NCBI GenBank assembly: GCA_903863295.1
Contig: CAIPBM010000080.1
Location: forward strand, 1 to 51,070
DNA from: an uncultured Verrucomicrobiota bacterium
GTDB taxonomy: Bacteria; Verrucomicrobiota; Verrucomicrobiia; Methylacidiphilales; UBA1321
Reading direction: 5' to 3'
Length of the DNA: 51,070 nucleotides
Below, in pieces: positions 39,745 through 46,854 of this stretch (within the stretch, counting starts at the first letter, position 1; each line of letters opens with the position of its first letter). Both the position numbers and the translations under genes were made by a program. Under the pieces are notes generated by a model, which was not told the DNA's origin, searched no databases, and saw only the letters and a program-made list of their open reading frames with translations.

Positions 39745-41544
39745 ATGAATACACCCCGTCAGGAACTGGAAGCCCGCGTCGCACAGGCCGTGCAAAAACT
39801 TTTCTCGCCCGCGCCGCTTCCGCCCTTCGTGCGGCCTTGTCCCGATGCGCGTCACGGTGATTTTCAGACCAATGTCGCGCTCGTGCATGCGAAGGAGGCG
39901 AAAGCCAACCCGCGCGAGCTGGCGGTGAAGTTGTCGGAGACGGTCGAGCTGGAGGATATCGCGGAGAAGCCGGAGATCGCGGGTCCGGGGTTCCTTAATT
40001 TCCGGCTCAAGCCCGAGTACCTGGCGAAGCAGGTCGTTGCCCGGTGGGACGATGCCCGGCTGGGGGTGCCGCTGGTGGCGAATCCGGAGACGATCGTCAT
40101 TGATTACAGCAGCCCGAATATCGCCAAGGAGATGCATGTGGGCCATCTGCGGAGCACGGTGCTGGGCGATGCCTTGGCGCGGCTCCATTTGTTCCTGGGT
40201 CATACGGTGATTGCGGACAATCACATCGGCGACTGGGGCACCGGATTTGGCATGATCCTTTTCGGTTACAAGCGTGATGGCGATCCGGAGAAGCTGCGGC
40301 TCGATCCGTTTGGGCATCTGGAGGGGATTTATCAGCGGGTGCGGGAAGAGGCGAAGAACGATCCCGCCGTGAACGACGCGGCCAAGCGCGAGTTGGTCTT
40401 GCTGCAACAGGGCGATGCCGAGAACCGGAAACTGTGGGAACAATTCCTGAAATATTCGCTGGAGGCGCTGGAAGTGATCTATCAGCGACTGGGCGTGCAA
40501 TTCGATTACACGCTGGGCGAGAGTTTTTACAACGACGCGCTGCCTGGCGTCGTGGCCAACCTGCTGGAACGGTTCATCGCGCGGGAAAGCGAAGGCGCCG
40601 TGGCGATCTTTTCCGATGGTCAACTTGCACCCAAGGACGATCCCTTTCTCGTCTCCGAGAAGGAAGGCTTCCGGGATAATCCGCTGCTAATCCGCAAGTC
40701 GGACGGCGGTTACAATTACGCCACGACTGACCTGGCGACGATCCGTTACCGGCGCGAGCATTTTCATGCGAAGCGAGTGGTCTATGTGGTGGACGGTCGG
40801 CAGCAGATGCACTTCAAGCAGTTGTTTGAAGCGGCGAAGCGGTGGGGCTATGGCGACATGGAATTGGAGCATGTCTGGTTCGGGACGATTCTCGGCGCGG
40901 ACAAAAAGCCGATCAAGACCCGGGAGGGCGGCGACGTCAAACTCAAGGCATTGATTGCCGAGGCGGAGGAACGGGCAGGCAAGATCATCGCGGAAAAGCG
41001 GCCAGAAATGTCCGAGCATGATCGCGCCGTTCTCGGGCGCGTCATCGGCCTGGGGGCGTTGAAATACGCGGACCTGGCGCAGAACCGGAATCTCGATTAC
41101 GTCTTTAGCTGGGAAAAGTTGCTCGCCTTTGATGGCAACACCGCGCCCTATCTGCAGAACGCCTACGTGCGGACGCGCTCGATTTTCCGCAAAGCGGGCA
41201 CGGAAACGGTGGAGGGTATCTTTGCGAAAGTGCGGGCGATCCAGAAACTCGATCCGGCTGGCGCGGCGATTTTTCTCTCGGAACCGGCGGAGCTGGCGTT
41301 GAGCAAAAAGTTGCTCGATTTTGCCGATTCACTCCATATGGCGGCGCAGGAATACCGGCCCCATTACCTCTGTCTCTACCTGTTTGAACTGGCGACTCTC
41401 TTCCATAAATTCTGGGAATCGTGTCCGGTCCTGACGGCGGAAGAGGCGGTTCGTAATTCGCGTCTCGTTCTTTGTGACCTGACGGGCCGCACCCTGGCGC
41501 AGGGGTTGAAGCTGCTTGGGATTGATGTGATCGAACAGATGTAG
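39745..41544 (+). CDS. argS: Arginyl-tRNA synthetase
   Basis: A 599-aa class I synthetase. An N-terminal Add-1 domain (residues 1-110, for tRNA D-loop contact) precedes the HIGH signature as VGHLRST in DYSSPNIAKEMHVGHLRSTV. Later: WGTGFGMILFGYK, RKSDGGYNYATTDLATIRYR, ADKKPIKTREGG and the C-terminal DALR anticodon-binding domain starting around LQNAYVRTRSIFRKAG. As in many ArgRS, the KMSKS loop is not canonical; the reaction needs tRNA-Arg binding. Length is normal. It attaches arginine to tRNA-Arg. The ATG is the first in a good position. Confidence 0.97.
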   Translation: MNTPRQELEARVAQAVQKLFSPAPLPPFVRPCPDARHGDFQTNVALVHAKEAKANPRELAVKLSETVELEDIAEKPEIAGPGFLNFRLKPEYLAKQVVARWDDARLGVPLVANPETIVIDYSSPNIAKEMHVGHLRSTVLGDALARLHLFLGHTVIADNHIGDWGTGFGMILFGYKRDGDPEKLRLDPFGHLEGIYQRVREEAKNDPAVNDAAKRELVLLQQGDAENRKLWEQFLKYSLEALEVIYQRLGVQFDYTLGESFYNDALPGVVANLLERFIARESEGAVAIFSDGQLAPKDDPFLVSEKEGFRDNPLLIRKSDGGYNYATTDLATIRYRREHFHAKRVVYVVDGRQQMHFKQLFEAAKRWGYGDMELEHVWFGTILGADKKPIKTREGGDVKLKALIAEAEERAGKIIAEKRPEMSEHDRAVLGRVIGLGALKYADLAQNRNLDYVFSWEKLLAFDGNTAPYLQNAYVRTRSIFRKAGTETVEGIFAKVRAIQKLDPAGAAIFLSEPAELALSKKLLDFADSLHMAAQEYRPHYLCLYLFELATLFHKFWESCPVLTAEEAVRNSRLVLCDLTGRTLAQGLKLLGIDVIEQM

Positions 41545-41549
41545 GGGGC

Positions 41550-41921
41550 TTAAAACGGCTTGTAGAGGCCGAGATAAGCCGCACCGGCACCGAGAACGAT
41601 CCACGCGGCGAGAAGGATCCAGATGCCTTTGCTCCAGCGGGCCGCGAGCGAGATGGAGCCGCCGAGCAGAAGCCAGATGCCCAGCTTGACCTTGACCCAG
41701 TTTGGCGGGTCGCCATGGAGCATGCCGAGGCGCGAGAGCATCGCGAATCCAGTGACGATCAAGAGGAGCAAGCCGATGCCGTGGATGATGGCGGCACCGC
41801 GGCGGAGCCTCGTCCGATGTTCCCCGAAGCCCGCATGGGAGGCGAAGACCATGCCGCTTAATCCCGAGAACACGAGCATGAGCCCGACAAGATGGAAGAG
41901 TTTGATCGCGAGGTAATCCAC
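41550..41921 (-). CDS. Small four-helix membrane protein
   Basis: A 123-aa protein with four hydrophobic segments (AIKLFHLVGLMLVFSGLSGM, AIIHGIGLLLLIVTGFAML, LGIWLLLGGSISLAARW and WILLAAWIVLGAGAAYLGLY). His residues in the first two helices (H10, and H47 of IIHGIG) and the helix pattern suggest a heme-binding or CopD-like/SirB-like protein, but this is tentative. Its stop is 6 bases from the argS stop, tail to tail. It lies 16 bases beyond the glutathione peroxidase stop on the same strand, so the two are probably cotranscribed. Confidence 0.65.
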   Translation of the reverse strand: MDYLAIKLFHLVGLMLVFSGLSGMVFASHAGFGEHRTRLRRGAAIIHGIGLLLLIVTGFAMLSRLGMLHGDPPNWVKVKLGIWLLLGGSISLAARWSKGIWILLAAWIVLGAGAAYLGLYKPF

Positions 41922-41937
41922 GGGGGTGAGGCGGGGG

Positions 41938-42480
41938 CTACTTTTTCAAGGCGGCGTTGATGGCATCGGTGAGCTGCTTGTCATCGGGCTTCACCCGGCT
42001 GGGGAATTCTTGCAGGACTTTGCCGTTGGTATCGACGAGGTACTTGCAGAAATTCCAGGTGGGCGCGGGAAAGCCCGTGGTGAGAAATTGATAAACGGGC
42101 GACTGACCATCGCCCTTGGTGACGACTTTCTCGAACATGGGAAAGGTGACGTTGTACGTGCTCGTACAGAACGTCGCGATTTCCTCAGGTGTGCCCGGTT
42201 CCTGACCGCCAAAGTCATTGGAGGGAAAGCCGAGAATGACGAAGCCCTTGTCCTTGTAATCGGTGTAGAGTTTTTCCAATCCGGCATATTGCGGGGTGAA
42301 GCCGCAGTGCGACGCCGTGTTAACGACGAGGACGACATGGCCCTTGTACTTGGAGAGATCGACGGGCTTGCCGTCGAGGGAATGAACCGTCAGATCATAG
42401 AGTGAGGTGACGGGAGCAGCAGAGAGATTCATGGTTGTGAGGGTGATCAAGACGGCAAATGCACGGAGCAGCGAGAACAT
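41938..42480 (-). CDS. Glutathione peroxidase family protein, exported
   Basis: A 180-aa thiol peroxidase. A signal peptide (MFSLLRAFAVLITLTTMNLS) is followed by YDLTVHSLDGKPVDLSKYKG. The peroxidatic Cys appears in VVNTASHCGFTPQYAGLEKL (Cys rather than selenocysteine), then FVILGFPSNDFGGQEPGTP with the catalytic Gln and FPAPTWNFCKYLVD with the Trp. A second Cys in TFCTSTYNVTFP can act as resolving Cys, as in thioredoxin-dependent members. Export to the periplasm suggests defence against envelope peroxides. The ATG at 42480 opens the signal peptide. Confidence 0.93.
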   Translation of the reverse strand: MFSLLRAFAVLITLTTMNLSAAPVTSLYDLTVHSLDGKPVDLSKYKGHVVLVVNTASHCGFTPQYAGLEKLYTDYKDKGFVILGFPSNDFGGQEPGTPEEIATFCTSTYNVTFPMFEKVVTKGDGQSPVYQFLTTGFPAPTWNFCKYLVDTNGKVLQEFPSRVKPDDKQLTDAINAALKK

Positions 42481-42573
42481 GGCATTAGGATAGTTCGTTT
42501 TGGAAACGTGACAAGGAACGGGCGGAAGAATTCAAAATTTCCCTCCTCCCTGAGGCGGGAGAAACCAGGCAAG

Positions 42574-42789
42574 CTAGAGCTTGTTGATCTGTTCCTTGGT
42601 CGAGTCAGAAAGATCCATGCCTTTGCCGATCTGGTTCAACGTGGCGACGTTCTTGGGGAGAATGGTCGGGGTTTCGAGACCAACGAAATAGACCTCAATG
42701 GAGGTCTTGGTCACGATGATACTGGCCACGTGGTCAAAGTTGATGCAGTTCGTTTTATCTTGCTCGGTAGGGAGGATGTAAAAGCGCAT
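42574..42789 (-). CDS. Small conserved-looking protein of unknown function
   Basis: A 71-aa protein: MRFYILPTEQDKTNCINFDH, then VASIIVTKTSIEVYFVGLET and a helical C-terminus DLSDSTKEQINKL. The pattern is beta-strand-rich with a single helix, possibly a small PilZ- or Sm-like barrel, but I recognise no family. The start follows a weak purine run, and 118 bases separate it from the divergent 178-aa gene. No membrane or signal features. Codon use resembles its neighbours, supporting a real gene. Confidence 0.5.
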   Translation of the reverse strand: MRFYILPTEQDKTNCINFDHVASIIVTKTSIEVYFVGLETPTILPKNVATLNQIGKGMDLSDSTKEQINKL

Positions 42790-42907
42790 GGTGCCTTATC
42801 ATGGCTGCTGCTCCACGGGAAGACAACAGTGATGAGGGGAAATCGGCGGGCTGACGGCGTGCTTCCGGGGGGATGACAGATTTTTTAATTCTAGGTAGAG
42901 TGCGAGC

Positions 42908-43444
42908 ATGAAAATTGTCGATTTACGGCCGGGACTCCAGGTGTTGCATCCGCAATATGGCCTGGGTGATGTGAAGCTCTTGACGGAGAAAACGGCGGAA
43001 ATCCTGTTCAATGAAGGGCGCAAGACTTTGACGGAGGATTTAGTGGCCGAACTGAAGCCGGCGGAGCCGCGTGCCCGGCTGGAAGGGCTGGAGAAACCGC
43101 TGCGCGATCTGATCGCGGAGGTGGTGGAGGCGACGACGGAAAAGCTGAATCTCGTGCTGGACAAGGACGAGTTCTCGCCCCAGCTGGCCCCGCGCTGGGT
43201 GGGCGGCAAGATCATCATTTATCCGAACGATCCGGCGCTGGTGAACAAGGAGGTGGAGTTGGAAGTCTTCTTTCGTAAGATCGTCCTGGTGCGGGATTAT
43301 CTGCGGGTTTTGGAGCAGAAGATCAATTCCCACCCGAAGCTCAACGATGCCGAGCGCGTGGAATTGCAATATTACATCACCAAGTCGTACGGCTCCCTGA
43401 CGACGTTCAACCTCTTGTTCAAGGAAAAGGAACAGACCTTTTGA
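42908..43444 (+). CDS. Protein with N-terminal Tudor/CarD-like domain, function unknown
   Basis: A 178-aa protein. The first about 50 residues (LRPGLQVLHPQYGLGDVKLL, AEILFNEGRKTLTEDLVAEL) resemble the small beta-barrel seen at the C-terminus of UvrD/PcrA or in CarD, where G-x-x-V-x-H-P-x-(F/Y)-G-x-G-x-V is typical. The rest is charged and alternates helix and strand (KIIIYPNDPALVNKEVELEV, LNDAERVELQYYITKSYGSL), with no family I know. The UvrD-like barrel contacts RNA polymerase in that protein, so a transcription role is possible (inference). Its TGA overlaps the TTG of the FUSC transporter gene, so it may be cotranslated with the efflux operon. Confidence 0.6.
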   Translation: MKIVDLRPGLQVLHPQYGLGDVKLLTEKTAEILFNEGRKTLTEDLVAELKPAEPRARLEGLEKPLRDLIAEVVEATTEKLNLVLDKDEFSPQLAPRWVGGKIIIYPNDPALVNKEVELEVFFRKIVLVRDYLRVLEQKINSHPKLNDAERVELQYYITKSYGSLTTFNLLFKEKEQTF

Positions 43445-45564
43445 GCAAAGCTTCCGCCATGGCTGCTTCTCCATGGTGGGAAGCGCTTGAGACAGCCGGT
43501 CGCTGGACCCGGCGGGAACTTCTTTCCCTTTGGCATCTCGAGTTTGTGCCGGAGGGCAAGCGCGAGGCGATGGGATTTGCGCTCCGGGGTTGGCTGGCCT
43601 GCATCCTGGCCACCTACGTGGCTTTCTATCTCCAGTTGGACGAGCCTTACTGGGCGACACTCACCGTCTGGATTGTCCTTCAGCCGACGCCGGGTATGTC
43701 GATCTCGAAGGCGTATTACCGGGTGATCGGCACATTGATCGGGTGTACGGCGGGGGTGACGATCTTCTGCATTTTTGTGCAGACGCCGGAATTGTTTGTG
43801 GCGGCGCTGGCGACCTGGATTGGCTGCTGTACATGCGCCTCGAATCTACTGAGAAATTATCGCGCTTACGCGGCCATCATGGCGGGCTTCACTGCGGTGA
43901 TCATTGCCACGGGAGCAATTGCGCATCCTGAGAACATCCTCCAGATTGCGCTGTCGCGCTGTGCGGCGACGCTGACCGGCATCGGGTGTGCGGCGGCGGT
44001 GACCTCGCTGTTTGCCCCGCACAAGGCGCGGGAGAAAGTGCGGGGATTGTTACGCAAGGGCATGAGCGATGCCTTGCGGCGGGCGGCGATTCCGATCACG
44101 GCCACGATGGCGGATCGCCTGGCGCAGGGGAAACCTTTGATCGATGAACTCATCGCGTTGGATGCGGAGATCGATTACGCGGCGGCGGAATCGGCGGGAT
44201 TCCGCATCCATCAAGACGGGGCGCGCAGTTTGGTGGCGCATCTTTTCGGGGCGATCTCCGCCAAGCGATCCCTGGAGGAAGAGCTGGAGCGCGCGGGGCC
44301 GGTGGTGTTTCCGGAGGCGGCACAAGCCCTCGCGAAGGCGATGATCTTGTTCGAAAAAGGACCGGAAAGGATTGAATCGGGAAATTGGATTGAGTTGGAA
44401 AAGGAGCTGGAAGATTTGCGGAAAGAGCTGGGGAAGATGGAGCCGGAAAAGGCGGCACTGGCCCTTCAGGATGGCGTCTCCGCGCGAACGGTGATTGATC
44501 GCCTGGACGATCTTTTGCGACATCTCTCCCGGGCGATTTATGACTGGCGACAGATGTTGGCGGGTTACAAGTGGCGACCGAGCCTGAGCCTCAATTTTCA
44601 TAGTGACCGCCGCATGGCGGTGATCCACGGATTGCGCGCCTTTCTGGCCATGGGGCTGGCGGGGGCCTTTTGGATCGCGAGCGCCTGGCCGTCGGGGCCC
44701 GGGCTCTTGATTTGGGTCGGGTTGGGGGTCAGTTTCTTCACTTCAGCTCCGCGGCCGGATGTCCTGGCCACGTTATTTCTGAAACTGACCATCCTGGCCA
44801 CGGTGGCGGCGGCCATTTGTAATTTTTGGATTTTGGAAAATGTGACCGGTTTTCCGCTTTTGGCCGCGACCTATGCTTTGTTTTTCATTCCGGCTGTTCT
44901 CTATTTTTACGATGCCAGAAATCCGATTCCCACGATGGCTTATTGCGCCAATTTAATCGCGGTATCGCAGCCGCTGAATGTCATGACCTATAACGTGGCG
45001 CTCTTTCTCAACAACACGATTGCGCTGATTGTGGGGATGGGAGCGAGTGTGATCGCCTATCGACTCTTCATGCCGCCGAATCCGCATGCGTCCCGGCGCT
45101 ATGTGGTTTATCGCATCCGGCGCGGGTTGGAGATTATTTCCCAGCATAAGCCGATAGCCTCGTTCAGTGCCTGGCAAACGCGGATGTTTGACCGGATCAA
45201 CCGGCTGCACGACCCGGAGAATCCGGCGGGCTGGCCCACGGACGAATGGTTTAACGGCGGGTTGGCCGCGCTGAACCTGGGGAATAATGTGCTGCGGCTC
45301 CGGTATTTGTTGGAGGAGCGGCAATTGCGCGGAGGGTTGGAAGAGCCGGTGCGATCCGTCCTGCAAACTTTTGGCGAGGTGACGAGGCACCCGGATTCGG
45401 CGAAACTGGCGGTGGAGAAGGCCTTGCAGGCCATTGAGCCGCAGGTGCCCGAAGCGCAGGGTGAGCGGGTGACCTGGTTCCGGGTGATGGGGGTCTTGGA
45501 AAAAATGGAGGCTTTTTTTGTGGAGCATCCTATGTTCCTCACGGGAAAGACAACGACGCTATGA
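43441..45564 (+). CDS. FUSC-family inner membrane transporter (AaeB-like)
   Basis: A 707-aa protein. Two sets of TM helices (about residues 45-185 and 395-530) surround a large cytoplasmic helical domain. The first set starts with WLACILATYVAFYLQLDEPY and WATLTVWIVLQPTPGMSISK, the hallmark FUSC segment with YRVIGTLIGCTAGV; the second includes FFTSAPRPDVLATLFLKLT. AaeB-type transporters export aromatic carboxylic acids with the AaeA fusion protein. Start: TTG at 43441 overlaps the upstream TGA; an ATG at 43459 is an alternative. It is followed by a DUF1656 protein (ATGA overlap) and an AaeA-like protein, a complete aaeBXA-style unit. Confidence 0.9.
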   Translation: MSKASAMAASPWWEALETAGRWTRRELLSLWHLEFVPEGKREAMGFALRGWLACILATYVAFYLQLDEPYWATLTVWIVLQPTPGMSISKAYYRVIGTLIGCTAGVTIFCIFVQTPELFVAALATWIGCCTCASNLLRNYRAYAAIMAGFTAVIIATGAIAHPENILQIALSRCAATLTGIGCAAAVTSLFAPHKAREKVRGLLRKGMSDALRRAAIPITATMADRLAQGKPLIDELIALDAEIDYAAAESAGFRIHQDGARSLVAHLFGAISAKRSLEEELERAGPVVFPEAAQALAKAMILFEKGPERIESGNWIELEKELEDLRKELGKMEPEKAALALQDGVSARTVIDRLDDLLRHLSRAIYDWRQMLAGYKWRPSLSLNFHSDRRMAVIHGLRAFLAMGLAGAFWIASAWPSGPGLLIWVGLGVSFFTSAPRPDVLATLFLKLTILATVAAAICNFWILENVTGFPLLAATYALFFIPAVLYFYDARNPIPTMAYCANLIAVSQPLNVMTYNVALFLNNTIALIVGMGASVIAYRLFMPPNPHASRRYVVYRIRRGLEIISQHKPIASFSAWQTRMFDRINRLHDPENPAGWPTDEWFNGGLAALNLGNNVLRLRYLLEERQLRGGLEEPVRSVLQTFGEVTRHPDSAKLAVEKALQAIEPQVPEAQGERVTWFRVMGVLEKMEAFFVEHPMFLTGKTTTL

Positions 45565-45752
45565 AAGAAATCAACCTTTTCGGCATCTACTTTGCGCCTT
45601 TTGTCGGGTTCATTTTCTGGGCGATGGTGATTTACTTTCCGGTGCGGCTGGTGCTGGATCGCATCGAGATTCAAAAATGGGTCTGGCACCGCCCCCTTTT
45701 CGATACGGCGGTTTTTGTCATCATCATTTCGCTGATCGGATTATGGTTTTAG
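45561..45752 (+). CDS. DUF1656 small membrane protein (AaeX-like)
   Basis: A 63-aa protein with two TM helices: NLFGIYFAPFVGFIFWAMVI and AVFVIIISLIGLWF. The P-x-(R)-(L)-x-L-D segment between them (YFPVRLVLDRI) and the ending GLWF match DUF1656/AaeX. It overlaps the FUSC stop by four bases (ATGA), is 18 bases from the AaeA-like gene, and its function in the pump is not known. Confidence 0.9.
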   Translation: MKEINLFGIYFAPFVGFIFWAMVIYFPVRLVLDRIEIQKWVWHRPLFDTAVFVIIISLIGLWF

Positions 45753-45770
45753 CTTTAAACGGGAATTTAC

Positions 45771-46649
45771 ATGACTATCGATAATACGAATCGGATTCAG
45801 GTCATCCGCACCACCGTTGTGGTGGCGGTGGCCTTGATCCTGGGCTGGCTGTTGTGGTGGCACTACATGCGGGCGCCGTGGACTCGAGATGGCCGGGTGC
45901 GCGTGGAGGTGGTCGATATCGCGGCGCAGATCGCCGGGCAGGTGGTCGATTTGAAAGTGATCGACAACCAGTTCATCCACAAGGGCGATCCGCTGTTCAT
46001 TGTCGATCCGGATAACTACAGGCTGGCCCTGGCCGAGGCGGAGGCGACGGTGCAGAGTAAGCAGGCGGACATGGTTTTGCGCCAGGAGGAATTGAAGCGG
46101 CGCAAGGATCTGGGCCTGCAGGCGATTTCGATTGAGGACATCCAACTGGCGCAGAGTGCGGAGACGGTCGCGGTACAGGCCTACCAGCAAGCGCTGGCAG
46201 CGCGGGATGTGGCCAAGCTGAACATGGATCGCACGATCATTTACTCGCCGGTGAACGGTTACGTGACCAACCTGCGCCTGAGGGTCGGTGATTACGCGAC
46301 GCCGGGGCAGACGAAGATGAGCTTGATCGACAGCGATTCATTTTGGATCGCCGGTTATTTTGAGGAGACGAAATTGCCCCGCATCCATGTCGGGGACTAC
46401 GCGCATGTGATGCTGATGGGGGTCAGGCCGGAAATTGCGGGGCATGTGGAGAGCTTGAGCCGGGGTATCGCCGATTCCAACGGAGGGACGAATGCCCTGG
46501 GCCTGGCCAACGTGGATCCGATTTTCACCTGGGTGCGCCTGGCGCAACGGATTCCGATCCGGATTGCGATCGATCACGTGCCGCCGGGCGTGGTTATCGC
46601 GGCGGGGCAGACCTGCACCGTGGTGCTGGGGCCGCCGAGGAAGGACTGA
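45771..46649 (+). CDS. HlyD-type membrane fusion protein (AaeA-like)
   Basis: A 292-aa periplasmic adaptor. An N-terminal TM anchor (VVVAVALILGWLLWWHYMRA) is followed by the lipoyl-like half YTRDGRVR-type segment (APWTRDGRVRVEVVDIAAQI, GQVVDLKVIDNQFIHKGDPL). A helical hairpin follows (YRLALAEAEATVQSKQADMV), then the second lipoyl half with NMDRTIIYSPVNGYVTNLRL. The beta-barrel includes IAGYFEETKLPRIHVGD. It bridges the FUSC transporter to an outer-membrane channel. No TolC-like gene is in this operon. Length is typical of AaeA (about 310 aa). Confidence 0.93.
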   Translation: MTIDNTNRIQVIRTTVVVAVALILGWLLWWHYMRAPWTRDGRVRVEVVDIAAQIAGQVVDLKVIDNQFIHKGDPLFIVDPDNYRLALAEAEATVQSKQADMVLRQEELKRRKDLGLQAISIEDIQLAQSAETVAVQAYQQALAARDVAKLNMDRTIIYSPVNGYVTNLRLRVGDYATPGQTKMSLIDSDSFWIAGYFEETKLPRIHVGDYAHVMLMGVRPEIAGHVESLSRGIADSNGGTNALGLANVDPIFTWVRLAQRIPIRIAIDHVPPGVVIAAGQTCTVVLGPPRKD

Positions 46650-46854
46650 GGTTGGACGGAATGACGGGAGGCAGACGGAATTAACGGAATGGGGCAGGGG
46701 GATTCTTTGGCCCGGACAACGAGTGGTCCGGGCCACTGGGGAATGGATCAGCGCGAAATGGAATTTCGCGGGGAGCAAGAGGGCGTTCCCAAGTGCAACT
46801 TGGGAACGAGGCGGCACCGTCGCACTCCGTGCGACGGCTACCAGCGGATGGTGA
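46650..46854. repeat. Gap with hairpins in Q-P-T order
   Basis: TGGCCCGGAC-aacgagtg-GTCCGGGCCA at 46708-46735 is a 10-bp perfect stem, perhaps the aaeA-like mRNA end though it lacks a U-run. Q palindrome CGCGAAAT-gga-ATTTCGCG at 46752-46770; P hairpin at 46783-46810; T hairpin ACCGTCGCAC-tcc-GTGCGACGG, element 46816-46842. The module order differs from T-Q-P at 29876-30139. Confidence 0.85.
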
